A program made the translations under genes and the position numbers. A stretch of DNA of 61,189 nt from a candidate division WOR-3 bacterium. Its GTDB lineage: Bacteria > Hydrothermota > Tepidihabitantia > SM23-42 > JAOAFX01. Shown in pieces: positions 52,613-59,712 of the stretch. The notes beneath the pieces are model-generated. The model was not told the origin of the DNA. It made no database searches and worked only from the letters and a program-made list of their open reading frames with translations. How positions within the stretch are numbered: the stretch's first letter is position 1; the number at the start of each line of letters is the position of its first letter. The stretch covers positions 1 through 61,189 of the forward strand of contig JBDRVV010000017.1 in NCBI GenBank assembly GCA_039802005.1, written 5' to 3'.

Positions 52613-53128
52613 ATGAAGAAGCGAAAAACAAATAAAAAAACTGTAAAAAGAAAAGTTACAAGCATCAACAGGTTATTAGCACAGGCACTGGTTGCCGAAA
52701 AAAAGGCGCAGGATTTCTATACGGATGCGGCAGGAAAGGCACAGAGTGAGGCCGGGAAAAAATTATTCATGGAACTTGCTGGATTTGAAGCACGACATTA
52801 CGAATATGTAAAGAGTATAATTGAGGCACGCAAAGGTAAGATTGGCTTAGACATTACGCAGTTTACAAAAGCATCAAAAGAAGTCAAACCCGAGGTCTCA
52901 GGTGAATTTGAACCAAACAAAGATGAGATAATTGATGTTCTTAATATCGGCATAAAAGCTGAGAAGATGGCGATGGAAAGATACCTCAAGATTGCAAAGA
53001 GTATAAAGGACAGCGAAGGTAAAAAATTATTTGAACAGCTTGCTGAAGATGAAAAACGACATCAGGCAATCCTTGAGGCTGAGGTCTATAATCTCGCAAA
53101 TAAAGGCACGATTGTGTGGGGAGAATAA
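52613..53128 (+). CDS. Ferritin-like diiron protein (rubrerythrin-type, no rubredoxin domain)
   Basis: About 171 residues; third member of the family seen at 38550 and 39071. A very basic N-terminal tail (MKKRKTNKKTVKRKV) is unique to this copy and might contact DNA or membrane. Diiron-type motifs are VAEKKAQDFY, FEARHYEY, KAEKMAMERY and EDEKRHQAIL. The end has a Trp (TIVWGE), as in the others. ATG 52613 follows AAAGGAGGT; GTG 52598 is a less likely start. It follows the peroxiredoxin directly. Confidence 0.85.
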   Translation: MKKRKTNKKTVKRKVTSINRLLAQALVAEKKAQDFYTDAAGKAQSEAGKKLFMELAGFEARHYEYVKSIIEARKGKIGLDITQFTKASKEVKPEVSGEFEPNKDEIIDVLNIGIKAEKMAMERYLKIAKSIKDSEGKKLFEQLAEDEKRHQAILEAEVYNLANKGTIVWGE

Positions 53129-53176
53129 TAATTTCCGATTTATTTTATACGACAACATGGGCAAAGAAGGTGTTTG

Positions 53177-53356
53177 ATGATAAGTAATTTTATAAAGCCA
53201 CTTGGCATAATTACATATCTGTGTTTACTATTCGCAATCCTTACTGGTTTAAAAGTGATAAAGGTTTCCTTAAAGATACATCGACTTTTTGCTTTTGTGG
53301 CTATCATTTTTGCCACTATCCACGCCTTGCTTGTCATTTATCTTACATATTTTTGA
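53177..53356 (+). CDS. Small two-helix membrane protein
   Basis: A 59-residue inner-membrane protein with two hydrophobic helices (about 8-28 and 38-57) joined by a basic turn. Histidines at the turn (KIHRLF) and inside the second helix (ATIHALL) are placed as they are in small haem-binding membrane proteins of the cytochrome b561/ferric reductase type; this is a suggestion only. ATG 53177 fits an AAGG site; TTG 53174 is an alternative. It lies 10 bases before an exported protein gene and may act with it. Confidence 0.6.
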   Translation: MISNFIKPLGIITYLCLLFAILTGLKVIKVSLKIHRLFAFVAIIFATIHALLVIYLTYF

Positions 53357-53366
53357 GGAGGTCGCA

Positions 53367-53732
53367 ATGAAAAATTTAATTTTGATTACCATTCTAATTA
53401 TCGCAATTGCAAGAATCAGTTATGCCCATCCGCCGAGCGATATCGTTGCTGAATTTGATACAACTAATAAGATTTTGCAGGTTACAGTTCAACATCCAGT
53501 TCGCGATGCACAAAAACATTATATAAACAAAATTGAAATTGAACTTAACAATAGCAAGATAATAGAACAAAAAAGTAAACAGCAGACTGATAATACAATG
53601 CAAAAGTACCTATACATATTACCTGAAGCAAAACTTGATGATAGTATTTCTATTGAGGCATATTGCAATATTTCTGGTAAGAAAAAAATGGTGATACAGA
53701 TAAACGAAATAATAAGAAAGGTTGAAAATTAA
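53367..53732 (+). CDS. Small periplasmic protein with superoxide-reductase-like HP...H pattern
   Basis: A 121-residue exported protein: signal peptide MKNLILITILIIAIARISYA with cleavage before HPPSD. The mature part reads as a beta sandwich. The segment QHPVRDAQKHYINKIEIELN recalls the superoxide reductase stretch with HPN...EHHIAWIDVYF, and a later YCN resembles SYCN, though the EKH motif is missing. It may be a periplasmic relative with an altered metal site. The start is fixed by AGGAGG at 53354. It sits between the small membrane protein and the second peroxiredoxin. Confidence 0.6.
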   Translation: MKNLILITILIIAIARISYAHPPSDIVAEFDTTNKILQVTVQHPVRDAQKHYINKIEIELNNSKIIEQKSKQQTDNTMQKYLYILPEAKLDDSISIEAYCNISGKKKMVIQINEIIRKVEN

Positions 53733-53744
53733 ATAGGAATAAAA

Positions 53745-54416
53745 ATGGATAAATTAACAGAAAAGAGAATGCCACTTCTGGGGGATGATTTCCCAGAGAT
53801 AAAAGTCCAGACCACCCATGGTGTTCTGGAACTGCCAAAGGCGTTCGCGGGTAAATGGTTTGTTTTATTCAGCCATCCTGCTGACTTCACACCTGTCTGT
53901 ACAACTGAATTTGTCGCATTCCAGAAAAGATATGATAAATTCAAGGCACTGAATTGCGAACTTATCGGTCTAAGTGTTGACCAGGTCTTTTCACACATTA
54001 AATGGGAAGAATGGATCAAAGAAAAACTTGGGGTTGAAATACAATTCCCAATCATTGCCGATACTGGTTCAGTAGCCGAAACACTTGGACTTGTCCATCC
54101 GGGCAAAGGAACAAATACGGTTCGGGCAGTCTTCGTGGTAGATGATAAAGGTAAGATAAGAATTATTCTCTATTATCCCCAGGAACTCGGCAGGAATATG
54201 GATGAAATCCTAAGGGTTGTAGAAGCAATGCAGATATCTGATAAATACGGTGTAGCAATGCCGGCGAACTGGCCCAATAATGAAATAGTAAAAGACCATG
54301 TAATTGTTCCACCGGCAAAGGATGTTAAGACGGCTAAAGAACGAATTGAAAAAGCCAAAGCTGGTGAGTTTGAATGTTTTGACTGGTGGCTATGCCACAA
54401 GAAATTGAGTAGATAA
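53745..54416 (+). CDS. Peroxiredoxin, Prx6/archaeal type
   Basis: A 223-residue peroxidase of the Prx6-like group common in archaea and anaerobes. The peroxidatic Cys is C52 in [12 protein letters not shown]. The C-terminal extension carries C211 and C217 (ECFDWWLC), which resolve the sulfenic acid in the archaeal enzymes. The Arg of the active site is in NTVRAVFVV. Usual partners are PDO or thioredoxin. Close to 13 bases after the small periplasmic protein gene. Confidence 0.95.
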   Translation: MDKLTEKRMPLLGDDFPEIKVQTTHGVLELPKAFAGKWFVLFSHPADFTPVCTTEFVAFQKRYDKFKALNCELIGLSVDQVFSHIKWEEWIKEKLGVEIQFPIIADTGSVAETLGLVHPGKGTNTVRAVFVVDDKGKIRIILYYPQELGRNMDEILRVVEAMQISDKYGVAMPANWPNNEIVKDHVIVPPAKDVKTAKERIEKAKAGEFECFDWWLCHKKLSR

Positions 54417-54449
54417 TCAAAAAAGGAGAACCTTAAACTCATCTAAAAT

Positions 54450-55268
54450 ATGATGGAATATTTAACCAATAAACTTCATCCGGTTGTTTTTGCCCTTCTT
54501 GCTGGCCTCTTTACCTGGGTTCTTACGGCTCTTGGTTCATCATTGGTCTTTTTGAAAAAGGAATTCAATCAGAAGTTATTTGACGCAATGTTGGGATTTG
54601 CCGGCGGTATTATGATTGCCGCAAGTTTCTGGTCCCTGCTTGCACCGGCAATTGAAATAGCCAGAAGATATAATTCTTTTCTCTCCTGGTTTGCTCCATC
54701 CATAGGGTTTCTTCTTGGCGCACTTGTTTTGCGAATCATAGATATGATTCTCCCCCATCTCCATCTTGGTTTTCCAACAACTGAATCTGAAGGGATTAAA
54801 ACTTCGTGGCACCGAAGCGTATTATTAGTTCTGGCAATCACACTTCATAATGTTCCAGAAGGGTTAGCGGTTGGAGTGGCTATAGGCTCTGCCGCCAGCG
54901 GATTTTCTGATGCGACACTTGCCGGAGCAATGGCAATAATGTTTGGCATAGGTATTCAGAATATACCCGAAGGTTTTGCCGTCTCCATATCGCTCTACCG
55001 CGAGAAAATATCAAGATTCAAAAGTTTCTGGTTTGGCCAACTATCGGGTGTGGTAGAACCAATTGCTGCTGTTGTCGGTTGCTCTGCGGTGCTATGGGCA
55101 CATTATTTATTGCCTTATGCGCTTAGTTTTGCTGCTGGTGCGATGATTTTTGTAGTTGTAGAAGAAGTGATACCTGAATCACAAAGAAACAGGAATGTAG
55201 AATATGCTACAGGTGGAACAATCATTGGATTTTTGCTTATGATGATTCTCGATGTTGCCTTTGCTTAA
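54450..55268 (+). CDS. ZIP-family metal transporter
   Basis: A 272-residue inner-membrane protein with eight predicted helices. The metal-binding helices carry HNVPEGLAVG (helix 4) and QNIPEGFAVS (helix 5), the signature of ZIP transporters (GufA/ZupT type) that bring in zinc, iron or manganese. The His-rich loop is short. The AAAAGGAG upstream is about 20 bases from the ATG, farther than ideal. In this setting it may supply iron or manganese to the diiron and ferritin-like proteins (inference). Confidence 0.92.
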   Translation: MMEYLTNKLHPVVFALLAGLFTWVLTALGSSLVFLKKEFNQKLFDAMLGFAGGIMIAASFWSLLAPAIEIARRYNSFLSWFAPSIGFLLGALVLRIIDMILPHLHLGFPTTESEGIKTSWHRSVLLVLAITLHNVPEGLAVGVAIGSAASGFSDATLAGAMAIMFGIGIQNIPEGFAVSISLYREKISRFKSFWFGQLSGVVEPIAAVVGCSAVLWAHYLLPYALSFAAGAMIFVVVEEVIPESQRNRNVEYATGGTIIGFLLMMILDVAFA

Positions 55269-55280
55269 AAAGGAGAAAAA

Positions 55281-55838
55281 ATGAATGTTAAACAAACAAT
55301 TGAAAGAAGACGTGCTTACCGGTCATTAGAGCCGACAGAAATAACAAATGATTTAATTGAAGACCTTGCTAACTGTGCCCGATTATTCTGTTCCTGCTTC
55401 AATAACCAGCCCTGGCGTTATGTTTTTGTTTATGACAAAACCATCCTGACTGCATTACATTCAGCACTATCCCCAGGTAATGAATGGGCACAATCCGCAA
55501 GTATGATTATTGCTGTCTTCAGTAAACCTGAATTTGATTGCATAATGAAAGATAGCAGGAGATATTATCTATTTGATACGGGAATGGCAACTGCGGCAAT
55601 GATATTGCGGGCGACGGAACTGGGGCTTGTCGCCCATCCTATTGCAGGCTACAATCAACAAAAGGTGAAAGAAATCTTGAAAATCCCGGAAGATATGGAA
55701 GTTATAACCCTTATAATTGTTGGCAAACATTCTGATAAAATAAATCCAGTTCTTTCCGAAAAACAAATTGGAGCAGAAAAAATTAGACCTGAAAGACTGC
55801 CCTTGGAGAAATTTATATGGCACAACCAATACCAATAG
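55281..55838 (+). CDS. Nitroreductase-family flavoprotein
   Basis: A 185-residue FMN-dependent oxidoreductase of the nitroreductase fold. The ERRRAYRSLEP start binds the FMN phosphate and the NNQPWRYVFV and LGLVAHPIAGYN segments line the flavin. The substrate cannot be told; relatives reduce nitro compounds, quinones or flavins. AAAGGAG ribosome site, 12 bases after the ZIP gene. The diguanylate cyclase gene starts inside its last codons. Confidence 0.9.
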   Translation: MNVKQTIERRRAYRSLEPTEITNDLIEDLANCARLFCSCFNNQPWRYVFVYDKTILTALHSALSPGNEWAQSASMIIAVFSKPEFDCIMKDSRRYYLFDTGMATAAMILRATELGLVAHPIAGYNQQKVKEILKIPEDMEVITLIIVGKHSDKINPVLSEKQIGAEKIRPERLPLEKFIWHNQYQ

Positions 55839-56758
55839 ATTTTGATTGCCATAATTTTTGCAAAGTTCTGTTAGCAAATATAAATCAGGGAGTTTATTTT
55901 GTTGATTCTTCTAATAAAATAATCTATTGGAATGATACAGCAGAAAAGATCACTGGATACAAAGCAGAGCAAGTTTTAGGTAAGCGTTGTTCTGACAATA
56001 TTTTGATTCACATTACTGAAGAAGGCAAAATCTGCTGTGGGGATCCCAAATATTGTCCTGTAGTAAAAGCATCAAACACCAAGAAACCTTATGAAGATAC
56101 TCTATATATTAAACATAGGGATGGATACCGCGTGCTTGTAAGAGTGAAAACAATTCCAGTTTTTGACGACAATCAAAATATAATTGGTGCGGCAGAAATA
56201 TTTAGTGACGATTCTGAAATAGATGATTTGAATCAAAAGATTCAAGAACTGGAAAAACTTGCACTTCTGGACGGCTTGACTAAGATTGCAAACAGAAGAT
56301 ATTTAGAAATACAACTTCACTCAAGATTGAATGAATTTAAGAGGTTTGGCTGGCACTTTGGTATCCTTTTCATCGATATTGACCATTTCAAGTTGGTTAA
56401 TGATAATTATGGGCACGAAGCAGGAGACAAAGTCTTGAAAATGATCGCAAATGTGCTTGCCAAAAATTCTCGTTCTTTTGACCTCGCCGGAAGGTGGGGT
56501 GGTGAGGAATTTATTGTGATTGTCCCGAATGTCAACGATACCCAGTTATATACAATTGCCCATAAATTTAAGAATTTAATTTCACTCTCTAATATCAAAA
56601 TAAATTCGGATACCATAAATGTAACGGTATCCATTGGCGCAACTCTGGTCAAAGAAAAAGATACATTGAAATCAATAATAAAAAGGGCAGACAAATTGAT
56701 GTATCAAAGTAAGCAGAACGGAAGGAACAAAGTAACAACTGATTTTGAAATATCATAA
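55817..56758 (+). CDS. Diguanylate cyclase with cysteine-rich PAS sensor
   Basis: A 313-residue cytoplasmic signalling enzyme that makes cyclic di-GMP. A PAS domain (about 12-125) carries clustered cysteines: GKRCSDNIL, ICCGDPKYCP. A short coiled coil leads to a GGDEF domain whose active site is GGEEF (near 231), preceded five residues earlier by RSFD, an inhibitory I-site RxxD. It should be active and feedback-controlled. The cysteines and the position after the redox island suggest redox or metal sensing. It overlaps the nitroreductase gene by 22 bases. Confidence 0.92.
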   Translation: MAQPIPIDFDCHNFCKVLLANINQGVYFVDSSNKIIYWNDTAEKITGYKAEQVLGKRCSDNILIHITEEGKICCGDPKYCPVVKASNTKKPYEDTLYIKHRDGYRVLVRVKTIPVFDDNQNIIGAAEIFSDDSEIDDLNQKIQELEKLALLDGLTKIANRRYLEIQLHSRLNEFKRFGWHFGILFIDIDHFKLVNDNYGHEAGDKVLKMIANVLAKNSRSFDLAGRWGGEEFIVIVPNVNDTQLYTIAHKFKNLISLSNIKINSDTINVTVSIGATLVKEKDTLKSIIKRADKLMYQSKQNGRNKVTTDFEIS

Positions 56759-56788
56759 GAAACTTTTATTATGCTATTTCCGGCAATG

Positions 56789-56816
56789 TTGACAAAATTT
56801 AATTTTTATATATAAT
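56789..56816 (+). promoter_or_regulatory. Promoter of the GIY-YIG-like gene (leaderless)
   Basis: Perfect -35 TTGACA (56789-56794) and -10 TATAAT (56811-56816), 16-base spacer. The ATG at 56822 comes 5 bases after the -10, leaving no room for a ribosome site, so the mRNA should be leaderless. Confidence 0.85.
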
Positions 56817-56821
56817 CTCCT

Positions 56822-57130
56822 ATGCCCATTGAGAGTGGTTGGAGAAAGTTAATTCCCGAACAATTAAAAAATGCTCCTGATTATCCAGGAGTTTTTGAAT
56901 TATCTGACATCCTTCAAGACATTGTTTACATTGGATATACACAGAGCCTTGCCCAGACAATGCAAATAATATTTGAGAAGCGAGACCCGGATTTTAATAT
57001 TGCGGCATTTTTCAGATTTCAGACCACAAACGAACCTGAATCTGAATACAAGAAATTGATTGATGAATATCAACAGAAATTCAATAGATTACCCCCGATA
57101 AATCAAAAGAAGTCTGCGGTAAATGGGTAA
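56822..57130 (+). CDS. GIY-YIG-like small protein
   Basis: A 102-residue protein. PGVFELSD then [15 protein letters not shown] follows the layout of the GIY-YIG nuclease fold (a GVYxL strand, then YIG, then a helix). The catalytic Arg and Glu of true nucleases are not evident: the helix lacks the usual Arg. It may be a non-nuclease member. Read from a leaderless promoter, and it overlaps the next gene by 8 bases. Confidence 0.6.
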   Translation: MPIESGWRKLIPEQLKNAPDYPGVFELSDILQDIVYIGYTQSLAQTMQIIFEKRDPDFNIAAFFRFQTTNEPESEYKKLIDEYQQKFNRLPPINQKKSAVNG

Positions 57131-57766
57131 AGAGAATTATTTTACCCGGAACAATATTTTGAAAAAGTCAAAAAATTTGATGCGAGAACTAAAGTTGCTT
57201 TTTCATTTCCCTAAAATAGAATTTAACCCGCAGACCTCTGCCCTGCTCGTTATTGATATGCAGAGGTATTTTTTAGATAAAAATTCTCATGCATTTTTAC
57301 CATCATCACAAGCAATAATACCAAATATCAAAAGACTCATAGAATTTTTCCGTAAAAAAAAAGACCGGTAATATTCACCCAGCATATTAATACCCCCAAA
57401 AACGCAGGGATGCTAAAAAAATGGTGGGACGATATAATTACAACTAAAGGACAATATTACGAATTAAACGATGAGATTTACTTTAGCGGAGCCCCAGTTA
57501 TAATAAAGACTCAATATGACGCATTCTACAAAACTGATTTAAAAAAACTCTTAAAAAAATATAAAACAAAACAGGTTGTTATTACCGGTGTTATGACCAA
57601 TCTGTGTTGTGAAACAACTGCGAGGAGTGCATTTGTTCAGGGTTTTGAAGTATTTTTTGTCATTGACGGAACTGCAACCCAGAATGAAATGATGCATCGG
57701 GCAACACTTATCAATCTTTCTTATGGATTTGCAATCCCTATCCTTACCAAAGATTTGATTAAATGA
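57123..57766 (+). pseudogene. Isochorismatase-family cysteine hydrolase, frame broken at an A9 run
   Basis: Two frames together encode one isochorismatase/nicotinamidase-type protein of about 214 residues. The first (from 57123) has LVIDMQRYFLD with the catalytic Asp and ends at 57371. The second is read from about 57362 and reads RPVIFTQHINTPKNAG, later GVMTNLCCETTARSAF with the nucleophile Cys. The switch is at nine A residues (57354-57362); one extra A would restore the frame. It could be a sequencing error, transcriptional slippage giving a functional product, or a true mutation. The reconstructed protein has all main motifs. Confidence 0.8.
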
Positions 57767-58617
57767 AAAAAATTAAAGTCGCAATCATCGGTGCTGGTCC
57801 TGCAGGTATTGCCTGTGCGATACAGTTGAAAAGATATAAAATTGATTTTTTCTTATTTGAAAGGGATAAACCCGGTGGATTACTGAAAAATGCCAATCTT
57901 GTTGAAAATTATCCAGGGTTTCCGGAAGGAATAGGTGGAGAAAGACTTGTCTCGCTTTTTCGCAAACATTTGAAAGTGAACAAAATAAACCCAATGATTG
58001 AAAATGTAGAATGGGTTGATTATAAAAAAAAATTTATTATCAAAACCAATAGAAAAATATATCATTCAGAAATTCTTGTAATCGCCTCTGGAACAAAACC
58101 CAAGCGACTGGGTATCAAAATTCCTGACAGTATAAAATCAAGAATATTTTATGATATTATCAATCTTAAGAAGATAAAAAATGCTAATTTAGGCATTATC
58201 GGTGCCGGTGATGCGGCTTTTGATTATGCCCTCAGCCTTTGCCAGCGAAATAAAGTTTACCTTTTGAATCGTACCAGAATCCACAAATGTCTGCCGCTAT
58301 TATTTCAAAAGGTAATGAAAAATAAAAATATTAAATATGTTAAGGAATTTGAACTTGTTACAATCCAATTAAAAAACAAAAAACTCGTTTTACATTCCAA
58401 AAATAAAGAATTAATTTCTGTTGATTATCTTGTGGTTGCAATCGGCCGAGAACCTAATCTTGATTTTTTAGACAAAAAGTTAAAGCTCAAAACCCTTGAA
58501 AAAAATAAAAAATTGTATATGATTGGAGATGTGAAGAATGGGTTATTTAGACAGACTGCAATTGCCATTGGCGAAGGGATCAAAACTGCAATGGAAATAT
58601 CAATGGGAGATAGTTAA
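57763..58617 (+). CDS. Thioredoxin-reductase-like FAD/NAD(P)H flavoprotein lacking the CxxC
   Basis: A 284-residue pyridine-nucleotide-disulfide-type oxidoreductase. FAD motif IGAGPAGIA is near 9-17, a GGLL...NYPGFP segment is as in thioredoxin reductase, NAD(P) motif IGAGDAAFD is near 146, and a final IGDVKNG...TAIAIGEG binds FAD. The CATC redox pair that should lie before the second motif is absent; that place reads RIFYDIINLKK. It therefore cannot reduce thioredoxin in the usual way and may act as a ferredoxin/flavodoxin-NAD(P) reductase or on another carrier. Overlaps the hydrolase gene by 4 bases. Confidence 0.85.
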   Translation: MKKIKVAIIGAGPAGIACAIQLKRYKIDFFLFERDKPGGLLKNANLVENYPGFPEGIGGERLVSLFRKHLKVNKINPMIENVEWVDYKKKFIIKTNRKIYHSEILVIASGTKPKRLGIKIPDSIKSRIFYDIINLKKIKNANLGIIGAGDAAFDYALSLCQRNKVYLLNRTRIHKCLPLLFQKVMKNKNIKYVKEFELVTIQLKNKKLVLHSKNKELISVDYLVVAIGREPNLDFLDKKLKLKTLEKNKKLYMIGDVKNGLFRQTAIAIGEGIKTAMEISMGDS

Positions 58618-58639
58618 GATGATATTTCTCCCCTAAAAT

Positions 58640-58662
58640 GTAGTGGCAGAGTTTACTCTGCA
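58640..58662. repeat. GTAGTGGCAGAGTTTACTCTGC palindrome
   Basis: One copy of the GTAGTGGCAGAG family (arms GCAGAGT/ACTCTGC) in the 92-base spacer before the radical SAM gene. Identical in its core to 5768-5790. Confidence 0.8.
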
Positions 58663-58709
58663 TCATTTTAAAAATAGAATGGTAAAAACTAAGGAGCGTT
58701 AATAAATAT

Positions 58710-59651
58710 ATGAAAATAATCGGCAAGGCAGGAAGAGAAGATATCGCCATCGTGTATATTGCTGAAATGCGAAATGGTCTTTTAACTGAATTTGTTGAAT
58801 CAGTCCAACCTCCTATTCCCCGTGAAGAAAAATGGGTCTTGATTGTTTCAACGCTCTATGGATGTCCAGTAAAATGCAAAATCTGCGATGCAGGTGGAAC
58901 TTATAAAGGCAAATTGTCAGCCCATGAAATTATTGAACAAATTGATTTTATGGTAAAAAATAGATTTTCCAATCGTAAAATCCCAGTCCCAAAATTCAAA
59001 ATTCAATTTGCCCGGATTGGGGAGCCGGCATTTAATAACGCTGTCCTTGAGGTCCTCGAAAAATTGCCTAAACTTTATGATGCACCAGGGCTTATGGTAT
59101 GCATATCTACCATTGCACCCGCTGGCAAAGACAAATTCTTTGCTGAAATGTTAAAAATAAAGCAAAAATATTACCATGGTCGGTTCCAACTTCAGTTTTC
59201 AATTCATACAACAGACGAAGATTTACGAAATTGGTTCATACCAATAAACAAATGGAATTTCAACAGTATATCAGATTTTGGTGAAGTTTTTTATCAAGAT
59301 GGGGACAGAAAAATTGCATTGAATTTTGCCCCTGCTGAAAATATGCCTATTGATGAAAATATATTATTAAAATATTTTAATCCAAATAAATTTGTAATAA
59401 AAATTACACCAGTAAATCCTACCCTTAGTGCTTTTAGAAATAAATTAATTTCATACATTAAAACAGAAAACGAAAAATATGAAATAATAGAGCGATTAAA
59501 ATCGGCTGGTTATGAAGTTATTTTGAGCATTGGTGAACTTGAGGAAAATAAGATTGGTTCAAATTGTGGACAGTATATAAATCACTATTTAAATAATAAA
59601 ATAAAATCTGAAGAAAGTTATACTTACCCCATTTTATCAATAAAAAATTAG
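58710..59651 (+). CDS. RlmN/Cfr-like radical SAM protein lacking the resolving cysteine
   Basis: A 313-residue radical SAM protein. The cluster motif is C52-x3-C56-x2-C59 (GCPVKCKIC). Other landmarks follow RlmN/Cfr order: RIGEPAFN (GEP), ISTIAP, FSIHTTDEDLRNWFIPIN, ITPVNP, and C286 in NCGQY, equal to the methyl-carrying Cys of ACGQL. The second mechanistic Cys, seven residues before the first cluster Cys in RlmN, is I45 here. So it may use a modified mechanism or a different substrate. The AAGGAG site is about 13 bases upstream, a long spacing. Confidence 0.82.
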   Translation: MKIIGKAGREDIAIVYIAEMRNGLLTEFVESVQPPIPREEKWVLIVSTLYGCPVKCKICDAGGTYKGKLSAHEIIEQIDFMVKNRFSNRKIPVPKFKIQFARIGEPAFNNAVLEVLEKLPKLYDAPGLMVCISTIAPAGKDKFFAEMLKIKQKYYHGRFQLQFSIHTTDEDLRNWFIPINKWNFNSISDFGEVFYQDGDRKIALNFAPAENMPIDENILLKYFNPNKFVIKITPVNPTLSAFRNKLISYIKTENEKYEIIERLKSAGYEVILSIGELEENKIGSNCGQYINHYLNNKIKSEESYTYPILSIKN

Positions 59652-59677
59652 ACAAGCAATTAGCATCTTGTGCAACC

Positions 59678-59705
59678 TTGAAAATAAATAAAATTTAGAT
59701 ATAAT
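59678..59705 (+). promoter_or_regulatory. Promoter of the class III cyclase gene
   Basis: -35 TTGAAA (59678-59683) and -10 TATAAT (59700-59705), 16-base spacer. The ATG at 59713 follows 8 bases after the -10, with no ribosome site, suggesting a leaderless or nearly leaderless message. Confidence 0.75.
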
Positions 59706-59712
59706 AACACAA

